From: Cristatella mucedo
Lineage: Eukaryota > Bryozoa > Phylactolaemata > Cristatellidae
Direction of reading: 5' to 3'
Length of the DNA stretch: 64,000 bases
Assembly: GCA_009760855.2 (NCBI GenBank)
Contig: WPIO01000006.1
Span: forward strand, 5,934,501 to 5,998,500
The notes beneath the pieces are model-generated. The model was not told the DNA's origin, made no database searches, and was given only the letters and a program-made list of their open reading frames with translations. A program made the position numbers and the translations under genes. Each line of letters begins with the position of its first letter. Positions within the stretch are counted from its first letter, which is position 1. This document shows, one piece after another, positions 12,234 to 23,669 of this stretch.

Positions 12234-12908
12234 ATGTCCGACGGAGTGGGCACAGCAGCAGCCACTGCCGCCGCAAGGGAGCCTAACTCGGGCGGCGCCA
12301 GCCTCGGAGCCACCACCGCCGCAGTTGCCGACCCTGCTGCCGCTGCGGTGGTGGTGGCCATCGAGCGCCAGACGACGTCGAGCCGCGAGCTCATCCTCTA
12401 CTCGGCTCTGCTCGTCCTTTTCGACGTCGGCAAGCTGATCACGAGCTACGCGCTCAAGTACTACAACGGTGGCAAGTATCCGGTGGCGCAGACACTTATC
12501 GTCTTCCTGACGGAGGACGCCAAGCTGGCCGCCGTCGTCGGCTACCTGGCATACAGAGGAGGCACGCACCGCGACGTGTCGCTGTCGCTCAAGTTCGCCA
12601 TACCGTCCACGCTGTACGCATGCACAAACAACCTGTACCTGTTCGCCTTCCACTACACGACGCCCGCCGTCTGGAATATTCTGACGCAGAGCCGCATCGT
12701 CATCACGGCCGTCGTCTACAGGGTGCTGTTCAAGAAGAGCGTCGGCGCCACGCAGTGGCTCGCCCTGGCCCTGCTCACGTTCGCCATCTCGTTCACACAG
12801 CTCCGAAGTGACGGCGCAGGCGGTGGAGGCACGCTCGTCCAGCCGTACGCCATCTTGCTGGCACTGCTGTCGTCCGCTCTGTCGGTGACTGCCGCCGTTT
12901 TTATGGAG
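12234..12908 (+). CDS. Nucleotide-sugar transporter 1, coding exon 1 of 3
   Basis: Encodes residues 1-225 of a predicted 378-residue Golgi/ER nucleotide-sugar transporter (SLC35A type, drug/metabolite transporter superfamily), which exchanges a nucleotide sugar for the nucleoside monophosphate across the membrane. The start is the first in-frame ATG after an upstream stop. After an Ala-rich cytosolic N-terminus (~50 residues), hydrophobic segments lie near residues 53-73, 83-106, 120-140, 144-166, 172-190 and 203-224. Family-type motifs seen are LTEDAKL, FAIPSTLYACTNNLYL and TPAVWNILTQSRIV. The exon ends after the Glu codon (phase 0) at GAG|GCAAGA, a GC-type donor; the paralog has GAG|GTAAGC at the same codon. 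The substrate (CMP-sialic acid, UDP-galactose, UDP-GlcNAc or other) cannot be told from sequence. Confidence 0.92.
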
Positions 12909-13096
12909 GCAAGACAGCCCACAGCTTCTTGCTCGGCTTTTGCGCTCTCGTGAGCACGAGGCGGCGGCGGCAGCGCTGCCGGCGGGGATGCGAGTGTCCC
13001 GTCACCCGAGTGAGAGCCGTTGGCCGCTGTACTTTTGCCGGTGCTTGGCAGCTGCACTGCTGCTCACCTGTGCTCTCTGCCGGCTGATATGGCTGT

Positions 13097-13141
13097 CAGC
13101 AGCAGACAGCGCTAGATATGATCTAGCGCTGTCTGCTGCTG
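13097..13141. repeat. Perfect 21-bp inverted repeat, 3-nt loop
   Basis: The left arm 13097-13117 is the exact reverse complement of 13121-13141, with the loop ATG. The arm starts CAGCAGCAGACAGCGCTAGA. It directly precedes the CT tract. Confidence 0.95.
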
Positions 13142-13714
13142 CTCTCTTTCTCTCTCCTCTCTGTTTCTTATTGTCTCTCTCTTCCTTCTCTCTCTCTGTT
13201 TCTACGTCTGTCTGTCTGTTGGTCTGTCTCTCCTCTCTCTCCCTCTCTCTGTCTCTCTCCCTCCCTCTCTCTGTCTCTCTCCCTCCCTCTCTCTGTTTCT
13301 TTTTGTCTCTCCCCTCTTTGTCTCTCTCCTCTCTCTTCCTTCTCTCTCTCTCTGTTTCTCTTTGTCTCTCTCTTCCTTCTCTCTCTCTCTCTGTTTCTAC
13401 GTCTGTCTGTCTGTTGGTCTGTCTCTCCTCTCTCTCCCTCTCTCTCCCTCTCTCTGTCTCTCTCTGTCTCTCTCCCTCTCTCTGTCTCTCTCCCTCTCTC
13501 TGTCTCTCTCCCTCTCTCTGTCTCTCTCTGTCTCTCTCCCTCTCTCTGTCTCTCTCCCTCTCTCTGTCTCTCTCCCTCCCTCTCTCTGTCTCTCTCCCTC
13601 CCTCTCTCTGTTTCTTTTTGTCTCTCCCCTCTTTGTCTCTCTCTCTCTCTCTGTTTCTCTATCTGTCCGTCGGTCTGTCTGTCGGTCCGTCTCCCCTCTT
13701 ACTCCCTCTCTCTG

Positions 13715-13749
<35 letters not shown>

Positions 13750-13821
13750 TTATCTTTGTCTCTCTACTCTTTCTCTCTCTCTCTCTCTGTTTTTCAGCCT
13801 GTCTGTATGTCGGTCTGTCTG

Positions 13822-13872
<51 letters not shown>

Positions 13873-13879
13873 CTCTCTG

Positions 13880-13922
<43 letters not shown>

Positions 13923-13975
13923 ATGCGCTTCTTCTCTCTCCTCTCTCTCTCTCTCTCTACCTCTCTCTCATGCTC
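13142..13975. repeat. Long CT-rich compound microsatellite
   Basis: About 830 bp of CT dinucleotides, interrupted by GTCTCT, CCCT, GTTTCT and (GTCT)n blocks and arranged in repeated sub-blocks; for example, a stretch near 13200 recurs near 13398. The repeat-of-repeats pattern suggests growth by unequal exchange. Confidence 0.95.
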
Positions 13976-14519
13976 GCCTGTGCTGTACACCCGAGTGGTC
14001 TACAACAGCGTGCACCTGCTAGCAGCCAGCAGATCGTGTAAAGGCCACCTGCCCGCCCCTGGGTGCGCAGGCAGAAGCCCACTGTCGCATGCACCGAGGC
14101 CACGCACTCGCCCCTTAGCGATCCGGTGAATCTGAGCTGCTGCAGCCTGCGCTGTGCGCGCATCCGTTCATCCGTTGCTGGCGACCGTATAGGGAGGAGG
14201 AGGAGGGGACGCTCGAGCTTCCGGATGTGCCCAGCGTCTTAGCAACTGAGCTAACCTTGACCTTACTCCCACCCGAAGTGTGTAGTAGAGAGGCTTGTGG
14301 GGCACGCTGCCCTCATGAGTAGTTGGCCCCACGCCCTCGAAATGGTAATGGCAGGAGGAAGTTAGATAGAGCCTGGCAGCCGTACCCTTTGCTAAGCTCA
14401 TGCTCGACGCCTGTGCCTGGAAGAGCGGTCCGTGTGCGTGTCGGCCGTGCCGATGCGCGACCGGGTCCGTGCTGGCGTGGTGAGCTCGTGCGCTAGCAAG
14501 CCTTGAGCTCTGTTTGCAG

Positions 14520-14715
14520 TACACCTTCAAGAATGACAAGCGCTCGTTCGTCGATCAGCAGCTACAGCTGTCATTGTACTCCGCTCTGGCGTCACTCGCT
14601 CTCTACTCGCTCGAGGCGAGGTCGAGCAAGCAGCACGCAGCCGAGTTGCTGTCCGCCACGTCCTCATCTGGTGGCGCGATCGGCCTGTGGCATGGTGGTG
14701 CTGAGCATGGCTCGG
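14520..14715 (+). CDS. Nucleotide-sugar transporter 1, coding exon 2 of 3
   Basis: Encodes residues 226-290 and the first base of codon 291. It is bounded by acceptor TGTTTGCAG and donor GG|GTAAGA (exit phase 1). It begins YTFKNDKRSFVDQQLQLSLY, corresponding to the loop and start of the next membrane helix in SLC35A proteins (the ...VRNIQLYLFG region of CMP-sialic acid transporters). The paralogous exon at 43632-43788 starts YSFKNDKRSFGDQQLQL and has identical entry and exit phases, which supports both borders. The second half (ARSSKQHAAELLSATSSSGG) is a low-complexity loop that differs between the paralogs. Confidence 0.88.
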
Positions 14716-14984
14716 GTAAGAAGAAGAGGTGGCTGCTGCTGCTGCTGTTGCGGCTGGGGCTGACGATGTGAGCGCTTGCGTTCGGCTCTGCTCGGCGGCT
14801 TTTCGTTAGCGGCGCATCTAGCAGTTGGTATTACACTTTGGCGCTGCCTTACCCTGGAGAGCAACCATGTCGAGGGCGAATATAGCACTGTATCAAAACT
14901 TCAAGCTCTATATACAACAGAGTTAATTGCACCTAAAAACCAATTCCCTCGCTTGGCGCTTTGCAAGTGCTAGACATTTAGCTT

Positions 14985-16480
14985 GTAATAATAATAATAA
15001 TAATAATGCATTTGCATTGTGCCCTTAGAGATTTTGATTCCTATCTAGGTACTTTACATAGGATATAAACAAAGCTTGTCACTATGGTTAGTGTTAACAG
15101 CGCCAGCACACACAGGACGATTGTGGAGAATCCAGCGAATACTGTGTCGATCAATTGCTTTTTTAGCTCCTTTTTAAATGTTGTCAAGTCGGGGAATGTC
15201 GTGACGTCAGTTAGGATGGAGCTCCAGGCTTGGGGAGCATTCTAACTAAAGCCATGGTTCCCATTGGATTTGAGGTTAGTTCGAGGTGCTTGTAAGTTTG
15301 TTACTAAAGACATGCATAATTTTAACACGGACAATCACTCAGAGGAACAGTACATACGGACCGACAAAAGCCAGTGAGGAGCACGTAGGCTTATAGCTTC
15401 TTTTTAAATTTTGTCAGGTCAGGAGACGACTTGATTTCCATCTCTGATAGTGAGTTCAGGCTTTGACTGCATAGGAACTGGAGCCATCGTCTCCAAAGGA
15501 TTTCAGGTTAGTTCGAGGTACTTGTCAATTTGTTAGTTAAAACATGCACAATTTTAACACGGACAAGCGCACAAAGAACAATTCATATGAACTGAGAAAT
15601 GGCTGTGAGGAACATGTAGGCCTGTAGCTTCTTTTTAAATGTTGTCAAGTCAGGAGATGATTTGATTTCAGTCTGTGATAGTGAGTTCAAGCTTTGCCAG
15701 CAGAGGAGCTGAAGGCAATGTCTACATGCAATTTGAGCTTTGCTAGAGGCTCAACCGAGCGACCTCAAATCAGAGAAGCGATTCGATGGAAAGCCTGATT
15801 AGGAATTATGTCCGGTAGGTAGGCCGGAGCTAGAGTATGAAGGGACGTAAAACAAAATGATTGACCGTATATCAAAGTCGATAACCTGCTTGTTGATTGG
15901 GATCCAGTGCAGATTGGTGAGAAGTGATTTAATGTGGCAGCTGCAACATTCACGGCAGGCAAGCCTGGCTGCAAAGGCTTGCACCAACTGTAAGTGTCTT
16001 ACGGCTCAGGTAGGGCGATCTTCAAGTGGCGAGTCAAAAAAACTTAGGCTAGATTTCACTAGTTCCTTGACCAGCTTTGCTCCGGTGTCCTCGTTTTAAA
16101 CAAGTCCGAACTTTTGCAATATACCATAAGTGGAAGTAGGCAGGTCTGACCAGAGCCGATGTGATCGTCTATTGTGATAGTATTTTGGATGAGGACACCC
16201 AGTTTCTATGCAGGTGCTACAGCAGTTTCGCACGCGACCATTTTTAAGCTTTTCATAAATTGATTGGTACTAGGTTTGCCCATGACCAGTAACTTGGTTG
16301 TATGTCCATTCAATTGGATTTTGCTTGCTGCCATCCAAGTGTCTTCAATACTATCCGGGAACTGAGAAACTTGGAAATGCTGGAAGGGTGAGACGGATCA
16401 TAGAACAGCTGCCGCTGTGTGTCATCTACGAAAGCCTAGATTGTGCTTGATTATTACATCGGCTAAAGGGAAGGTATGAA
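14985..16480 (-). mobile_element. LINE-A 3' half with internal triplication
   Basis: From the TTA tail (14989-15007) the - strand runs through the tail core and 3' UTR, then the C-terminal coding region (SLTFRSLHS-like, diverged; VLQLPHQ region near 15900), to the RT start near 16480. A ~230-bp block is present three times head to tail, starting at about 15166, 15395 and 15626. All frames are broken. Confidence 0.75.
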
Positions 16481-16539
16481 TTATGAAAAAGAAGCGAATG
16501 TAAAACAGATCCTGGCGCATCCCATACTTAAACGGTTCT

Positions 16540-17905
16540 ATGGATGACAATTGGCTGTTAGTGTCTACTCTCTGAAATCCCCCACTGATTTAAACCTTGC
16601 TGGTAAGTTCTATTCTGGTCTTAGAGCTAATCACTCCACAGAGTCAGCATTCCTTTGGGTGTATAATGACCTGTTTAGGAATTCAGACTTAGGTGGAGAA
16701 TCTCTGCTTGTTTTGCTCGATCTTTCGACAGCATTTGATACTATCGATATAATTCATATATTTGATACTATCGATCACCAAGCTCTTCTTGAGCTCCTCT
16801 CACGTCGCCTGGGCATCACTGGCAGTGCAATGGTTCAGGTCCTATTTCAGTGGGAGACTCCAGAGTATTGATGTGAATGGACAAAGATCATCCGAGGAAC
16901 CTCCGAAATATGGGGTACCTCAGGGCTCCGTGCTAGGTCCGGTTCTTTTCACGGTTTATACTCTTCCTCTTGCCGATGTGGTTGACAAGCACAATCTAGG
17001 CTTTCACTTCTATGCAGATGACACTCAGCTGTACCTTCATGCTTTTATCTCTCTCAGCACTCCAGCACGTCGAATTCTCTCAACATCCTTGCTGCATTGA
17101 TTGCAATCATTGATGGCATCCGCACATGGATGGCTGCAAACTTTCCTTAATTGAATGATGATACTTGTTTCGACAGGGATACCACATCTTAATTGGTCCA
17201 TGCATTTTTGACATCCAGTCTTGACGTCAGTGACTCACTGCTTGCTGGTCTACCGGCCTGTGCACTCAGGTGCGTACATCCGGTGCAGAACTCAGCAGTT
17301 AGGCTTGTCTGTCGTGAGCATCCCAGTTGCCACACCCTTTGCTGACTTGCACTGCCTAACAGTCCAGCAAAACAGTGCACTGCCAAACAGTCATCGACTT
17401 CAAGGTTTTGTCACTCACTTTTAGGTCCCTTCATTCTTGGGCTACAGCCTACCTATCACATCTACTGCCCCACCAGGCGAAGCATCGTGCCCCCTGCTTT
17501 TTGGAATCTCACTGTTTACCCATACCTCGCACAAATCTCAAATCCTTTGAAGACCGTGCCTTTAGTCCGTATGTTCCCAAAGCCTGGAACTCACTCCCGA
17601 CTTGGGTCACGACATCCCCTGACTTGACCACATTTAAAAAGAAACTACAAACACATCTATTTATCACCGTATTTAGTGAGTCCATCTGATTCGTCCTTTA
17701 CTATGCGTGCTGACACTGTGCATGCTGCCACTAACCAGACTTGCATGCTGACTCTGTGCCTGTCACCCCTAACCATGTTATTCTTGTTGTTAATTGAGCA
17801 TGTGCTACCACCAACATTCGATCGTGCTTCATATGCAGCCAATATAAAATGCCTAGAAAGAGATTGCGTTCTCTGAGGGCGCTATATAAAATATATTATT
17901 ATTAT
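16540..17905 (+). mobile_element. LINE-A copy, RT to 3' tail
   Basis: The + strand has RT pieces [35 protein letters not shown], then after a frameshift [20 protein letters not shown] and the catalytic [13 protein letters not shown]. The C-terminal domain ends in KSFEDRAFSPYVPKAWNSLP, and the 3' end GAAAGAGATTGCGTTCTCTG is followed by TTA repeats (17890-17905). A small duplication (TTTGATACTATCGAT) interrupts the RT. It is of the L2/CR1/Rex1 group as I recall it. Not intact. Confidence 0.85.
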
Positions 17906-18515
17906 TATTGTAGTTGTTTGAAAACTGTGTGGCTAGGCTTCTCTGTAGTGAGCGTCGAAGTTGCCACATCACCCTACTCGCTGACCTGAAGTTGCTCCCA
18001 TTAGGCAACGGATTAACTTCAGCGTTCTGTCACTCATTTTTAGGTCCCTTCATTTTCTGGCTCCTGCCTTCCTATCAGAGTTACTTCCCCGCCAGACTAG
18101 GCATCGTACCACAAGTTTTTTTTGCTGAAGTCGTTTAACTGTGCTTCGAACCAACGTCAAATCCATTGGAGACCCTTCGGTTAGCTCGTATGCTCCCAAT
18201 GCCCAGAACTCACTGTCGACTGAGGTCATGGCATCCACTGACTCGAAGCCATGTAAAAAGAAGCTAAAAAGGTTCTTGTTTCTCAGAGAATTTGCTTGAA
18301 TGTCCTTGTGATTTTTCCTTTAGTGTGCACTTACCCGTGTTGACACTGTGCATGCTACCTGTAACTATGTTATGCTTATTGACATTGTGCATGTTACCAC
18401 TTACCATGTGATCACGCTTCCTTTACAGCACATATAAAGCTCCTAGAAAGAGATTGTGTTCTCTATGGGCACTATGCAAATGTGCCATGTGCTTGTTATT
18501 ATTATTGTTATTAGA
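17905..18515 (+). mobile_element. LINE-A 3' end, second copy
   Basis: Follows directly after the TTA tail of the previous copy. It repeats the C-terminal region (RRSCHITLLADLKLLPLG; FLGPFIF...) and the tail AAAGAGATTGTGTTCTCTAT, ending in TTA repeats at about 18497-18513. Head-to-tail placement suggests insertion into the older copy's TTA tail. Confidence 0.75.
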
Positions 18516-20221
18516 TCTCTGCATTGATCACTAGGTATAATTCACATCTGGGGTTATGGAGATGGTTGGTAATTAACTTAAGCATTTGTCGATCATGCAT
18601 TTGCCATTCCTCTACGTTCTTGTAGAAGCTAGACATAATATTTGGTACGATGAATTGGTAGGCCTACAATAGTTTTCGTATGATAAGCCGTCAGTTCTTA
18701 TCATCTTTAAATACAGTGTATGTTATTAATATTTAATCGACAACAATGCCTATAGCCAAATGGTAAGTCTACCTGGACGGCTGTTTCGACAGAAGTAGCC
18801 TGGTTTTTCGTAGTATCAACAATAATAGTCTTTGTGAATACCTGCTATACGCATGCCACCGTCGCCGGACGGTGGAATGCGTATCCAGTAATAAAATAAC
18901 ATGAGATTTGCTGAAGCAGTTGTGGTTGGTTCGCCTGTATGGTATTTCTGAAGCAGTTTTGATTTGCTGCATCTGTATGGTATTCCTCTTTTTGGTTGTG
19001 TAAAAAGATCTCTTTAGTCAGACCTTAATTGCCACTCTCGGTCTTCGAGCTAATGGCTCATGGCTAATGGCTCATTGCTCAGTGCGAGTTTGTCATCAAC
19101 TAGGGGGGGGGGGGGAAAGGCTGGCAGCTAGAATAGGCTGCGTCTTGACCTAGTTCGGGATGGCCACCATATGAGGGCTGCTGGTGCTGGCTACTGCACC
19201 CGGCTAGGCTAGTGTGAGAGGATCTGCCAGTACCCCTCCATCTTAGCTGTGCTTGCATCTGTTACTATGAACCTCGAAGGGTCAGAAGCTTTTTTTTCCA
19301 AGCCAGGAAAGTTTACATTGGGTCCCCCGTGTGACTGTCTAGTTATTGTTAGTGGCCGACTACCAGATGTGCTCATTGCTATGCAAATAAAGCATATGTT
19401 TGTATTACTCGAGCATTAATTTGAGTCATTTCGACTTGCTTTGTTGAGCCATTCGTCTTTCCGAGGGTTCCTGCAAACTGCCATTGTGGACACTGTTAAA
19501 CTCGGTGCCTTGCCAACTTTCAAGGAGCAGCAGTTTTGCCCTTATTATCGAGTCAGTGACCGATACTGCCTGACCACTGGCTGCCAGCTAGCTAGCTGTT
19601 TTGCCTCCTAACGATATGTAAAGAGAAAAGACAACATCGGCCGATCCTTATTTTATAGTGGCCGGGGTGTCTCAACGGCTTTCTCTGCTCTCAAATCCCC
19701 GGATGGGGAAAGTGGGAGCACCAGGGAGCTATGTGCTAAGACCCAGCACATAAGTAGTAGATTCAAGTCAGGACCAGCAGAGCACATCCGTGGCTGGCGA
19801 ATGATGCTGTTCATTAATTACGCGAAACTAGCTTATTCCAAATGGTATTGCCGTTGTCCTCCACTAATGTTGGTCAAGGTATTTTACAAGACAAATAGTC
19901 TGTGAGCTGTTCATGAAATGGGCAGATATCCTCTGGTGTACCGCTATGGGTGAGACTATACGTGCCAAAACAGCTGCCGTCAAAACGGGTCTCCAGCATA
20001 AGAACCGCGAAGCTATTTTTGCCCTACACCAGCCAGTGTCTAGACAGCTCGGCGGTATTTAAGGGCCCTCGGCAGAAATTAACCTCGCATCTTACAGATT
20101 AATCGATTGCTGTTGTAGAGATGACAGAGACACTGCATGAGCCATAGAGCCACCAACTTGACAGCGGTTGATGGGTAGTTGCTCACTAGCATCCCGTGAT
20201 AAATGCCTCTTTTTACTGCAG

Positions 20222-20487
20222 GGCTTCTGCCGGTGCTGCTCGTGGCGTGCGTCATGCTGGGAGCAGTGTGCGGACTCATTACGGGAATCGTGATCAAGCG
20301 ATTGGACAACATCGTTAAGATTTATTCACAGGCACTATGTGGAATCATCAATGCCATCATTTGCATGGCTATCTTTCCAGACAACTTTCTTCCTGACTGG
20401 CGATACTTTGTTTCGCTGGTTTTAGTGATACTTTCAATTTTTATGTACGAAAAGAGCAGTGCTATAAAGTGCTCCATCAAATCATAG
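20222..20487 (+). CDS. Nucleotide-sugar transporter 1, coding exon 3 of 3
   Basis: Encodes the last two bases of codon 291 through residue 378 and the stop TAG. The acceptor is CTTTTTACTGCAG. Entry phase 1 matches exon 2. It holds the C-terminal helices: LLPVLLVACVMLGAVCGLIT, then the conserved IVIKRLDNIVKIYSQALCGI (compare the VVKYTDNI and LKFLDN motifs of the SLC35A family), IINAIICMAIF and RYFVSLVLVILSIFMYEKSS. The tail is short and Lys/Ser-rich. The corresponding exon of transporter 2 is highly similar up to the last helix and then carries a longer tail. Confidence 0.92.
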
Positions 20488-20564
20488 GTTTTCGTGAGTG
20501 AGAGTTACCGATGGAGCTCCGATTTCCACTTGTCCCTGTTCTTGCCATCATCCAGCCGTCCACC

Positions 20565-20570
20565 AATAAA
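20565..20570 (+). terminator. Polyadenylation signal of transporter 1
   Basis: AATAAA lies 78 bp after the stop codon. A second AATAAA at 20826-20831 could serve as an alternative. Confidence 0.6.
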
Positions 20571-23500
20571 TAAGACACTTAATTATAGGCATTGCATCTG
20601 CTCGGACACTCAGTTGTCTTGCCATTGGCACTAGGTTGATAAGTCTTACCAGCAATGTTTGAATAGCTCCTTTTTCTGTTATGCACACTGTGACTTTGCT
20701 GTGACTTTAGGTCACTTTATGATTTTGCTGACATGTTGGTGCTGTTGCCAGGCGATGTGATGCATCGGTGCTTTCAGGGAGTGAAAACCAATGAGTAAGA
20801 TGGCTGGTCTATCTCTGGTTTACCCAATAAAAAGCCGTCGCTTGGTCCTTTCATCCTGTTGACCTGCATTTATTCGTCGCGCACCTTGTCATTCACATGT
20901 AAACATGTGCATACGCTAGGCGTAGGCTATGCGAGTTTTAGAGTCAGCTGGTGTCAAAGTGGTGCTCCCGGCCAATTGGCAACGGCAGTTGGTCGGTTCT
21001 AAATTGGTTGCCGTTTTCCCTGCCGTGAGGTAAGTTGTGTATAGCGCATTCAGAGCCTAATAGGCTTTCGGCACGCACTCGGTAGCCAGCAGACTTCATC
21101 TCACGCAGCAGTTGCATGGGTGTGTAAATTAATTATTGGTTTTTAGCCTGCTTGTGTGCTCGTGAAAGCAAGCTCGTCAATCTGAGCACTGTCGTTGGTG
21201 CACGATTTTACATATGTGCTGTCGTGCTGTAGTTGGTGAGCAACGACTAGGAGCTGTTTTGGCCGTGTATAGTAGCGTAATAAATGTTGCTAAACTGTAA
21301 ATATTGCAATTGCTGGATGGTCTCTGCTCTTAGTAGATCAACTTAATCTGCAGCTCGAAATCCCCTTCTAACGCATGAGTCGACGACAGCCAAAGTGTAC
21401 TACTTGTCAGCCAAAAGAACAACTGGCCTTTAAGGCTTATTGCTTTAGTTGTGGCGAGTTTGTAAACGACTGGAGACCTTTATAGTATTGCAGCAATTCT
21501 ATTAGCATATACTCTGTGAAAGTTAACGAAATTTAGCAGAAGCTGGCCACGAGCTCTTCTCCCCTGTAGTAAAGTCACATAGGCTCTTGGCCTGGCTATG
21601 AGATTGTACTGGTGAGAATTCCAGGCAATGTAGCATGGTCAGTTTTTTATTAGATTTGATAAGCTACAAATATTTCCGTGTCCTTTATTACTCACATAGG
21701 TCGGTTGATAGGTAAATGACAGTACAACGAATACTGCGGCGACGAAGCACTGATTACAGAAGAAATCTTGCTTCCAGGCAGATTCGCTGCTTTCACAAAC
21801 GTGGCCCATTTGCTGCTGTTAGAATTCGGCTTTAAACCTTTTTGAGATTCCCGTTATTCTGTCGATCTCTACGAAATCGTTTACTTCTTTGTGAACTGGC
21901 ATACTGCTTCATTTACTAAAGGCGGATTGTCGGATTGAGGATTGTCTCTTGACCGGTCGCTTGTCATTTCTTGACTCATTCTATACAAAATTATTGGACC
22001 GTGGTGAGAGGACTGTCAAAATTAGGCGAGCCCACTCGAGCCACCCTTTTCGATGCAGAACGAGAAGCCAACTATGCTCTCACGATGACTACATCCTCCA
22101 CGGGCTCTAAGTAGCAAGCAGACCTGTCTGGCTCGAAGTAGTACTTCGATCGGCTCAGCCAGGCTCTGGCTAAACTTGGCCTGGTTTTGACCAAGAAGAT
22201 CCGTCACATGACGCGGTATCGTTATATACCCGATCTAAGGTGAGTGGGCACGATATAGCTAGCCAACGTGAGAGCGGGTTTTTACTATTCAGGCAGACTC
22301 CTCTTTTGCTCGGCATAGAACGACCTGCATCGAGTTCGTTCTGGGGCGGGCTGTTCGTTATTATCTATCCGGCTCCTGCCACAATCCAGCTGATCTTGAT
22401 CTGCTGAATTGGATCTGAACCTCCACCAACCCCCCCCCCCAGCGACTGCTCGAGATGGCCATTTCGTTGGAACCACGATAAGCGAAGAGTAACGTAAATA
22501 ACCTTGTCCCATTGCCCACTTTTTAAAGGGTCTCATTCGAGTTAGTCAAGATCGCTCAACGAGGCGTGGCCTATTGGTCAACGACATTCGATGAGCAGCC
22601 AGGCGCCTTCAATAGCAGCCAAGTACATTGAAACGCAAGAGCTGCGTGTCGAATTTTAGCCTGCATTCAGTCATGCTCAGACTGCATCTGCATCTGCAAA
22701 CTGACTTACCGTCCCTTTGCTTGATCGGTTCGGACTGCTCGGCTAGCTACTGCAGTGTAATACGCCCGCTCTCTGTTTCTCACCCAACGCTGACGCCTCT
22801 CATTTCGTGCTGCATCCGTCCTGGCGTTATCTTAGCTGCCCGCACGATCCCGCCGCCGACCGCGCGGCTGCATTTTTAACTGCGGCATTGCGTAGCTTGT
22901 CGATTAGATGGCTTGCCCGATCGATTCTCTGGAATCTGCTTCGTGTACATTGCAGCGTTACCCGTGCCGCCGTGTCTTCAACTCAAGGACGCTGGCGCTG
23001 ACGCTGCACCGACCTCGTGAAAGGCCTCTCCGACGGCCTAGCAGCCTTTCGGCTAGCAGTCGATGACGAACTCGTCAATGCTAATACTTTCACGTGGGAA
23101 GAGCTCTGCTTCGTGCCACGATCGCTCGTTATGGCGATCACCATAATCAAGCAGTTAAAACCTCAGATGCGTATGCCACGAAAAACGGATGCTGGTGAGT
23201 GTCTCTCGAAATGCATTACGTTGAGCCCTCCGCCATTGTGACGCTTTTTAGGAAGACGCGTTGTATTAAATTTGGGTGTGTAATCTGGCGAGGAAGCGGC
23301 AACGGAAGTCTCGATCGAGTCACGGAGAATTGAAAATATTCAATTTTAACGCGACATGAGTATGCAGTAAGGGATGATTTGCCAGCGGTGTTAGTGAATA
23401 GCCGTACCTCCAGTCGGCTTCTGGCCTCTCCCCGGAATGGGGGGGGGGAGGGTCTAGTACTACCTAGTCGACAAGGCTTTCTGCACAGTGAGTCTCTATA

Positions 23501-23669
23501 TGATTCGCTGTATGATGGCGCCGGACATACAATGGTCAGCATGAGCGTGAGTATATTCTGAGAACAGAGTGAAAAGGACGAAGTGGAAGAGATAAGAATG
23601 CATGATAGAAAGTGAGATACGCATTTGATAAGAAAGGCACTATGCTAACCTTCTTCAATGAGAGGCTTG
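20571..23669. other. Intergenic, no confident gene
   Basis: Mostly unique sequence. A 36-codon Cys-rich reading frame is at 21375-21485 (listed separately). Runs of 10-11 C or G occur at about 22432 and 23441. The frame 23041-23193, ending at a GTGAGT-like donor, is possible coding, but I recognise no family and do not call it. Confidence 0.4.
21375..21485 (+). pseudogene. Small Cys-rich reading frame, possible B-box remnant
   Basis: ATG to TAG, 36 codons. It reads KCTTCQPKEQLAFKAYCFSC then GEFVNDW. Spacing and wording resemble the first part of a B-box zinc finger of TRIM proteins (C-x2-H...E.L.FYC..C.E.VC..C), with His replaced by Cys and the later Cys replaced by Asn and Trp. No RING or coiled coil is found nearby. 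It may be a decayed fragment or chance. Confidence 0.25.

Larger units (their letters stand above)
12909..14519 (+). other. Intron 1 of transporter 1
   Basis: A 1,611-bp intron with donor GCAAGA and acceptor TGTTTGCAG. It holds a perfect 21-bp hairpin (13097-13141), then about 830 bp of CT-rich satellite. The rest is GC-rich and unremarkable. The serine/leucine-rich open frames across it are microsatellite artefacts. Confidence 0.85.
14716..20221 (+). other. Intron 2 of transporter 1
   Basis: A 5,506-bp GT-AG intron. It contains three sizeable LINE-A copies: one on the - strand (14985-16480) and two on the + strand (16540-17905 and 17905-18515). The remaining 18516-20200 shows an imperfect hairpin (18847-18884), a run of 12 G at about 19104 and no gene. 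Confidence 0.85.

Noticed and set aside
12105-12953. Reading transporter 1 exon 1 as a 282-codon intronless gene
   Set aside because: The frame starts at GTG and runs past the phase-0 exon border into intron sequence unrelated to the family; the paralog and exon 2 show where it ends.
13362-14129. Long serine/leucine-rich open frames over the CT tract
   Set aside because: They are produced by the CT microsatellite, which has no stop codons in several frames; there is no other coding sign.
18847-18884. Imperfect hairpin considered as a microRNA precursor
   Set aside because: The total length of 38 nt is too short for a metazoan pre-miRNA and it has an internal mismatch; recorded only as an inverted repeat in the intron.
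23041-23193. Possible exon TFTWEELCFVPRSLVMAITI ending at a GTGAGT-like donor
   Set aside because: Only one plausible splice site, no family match and no partner exon.
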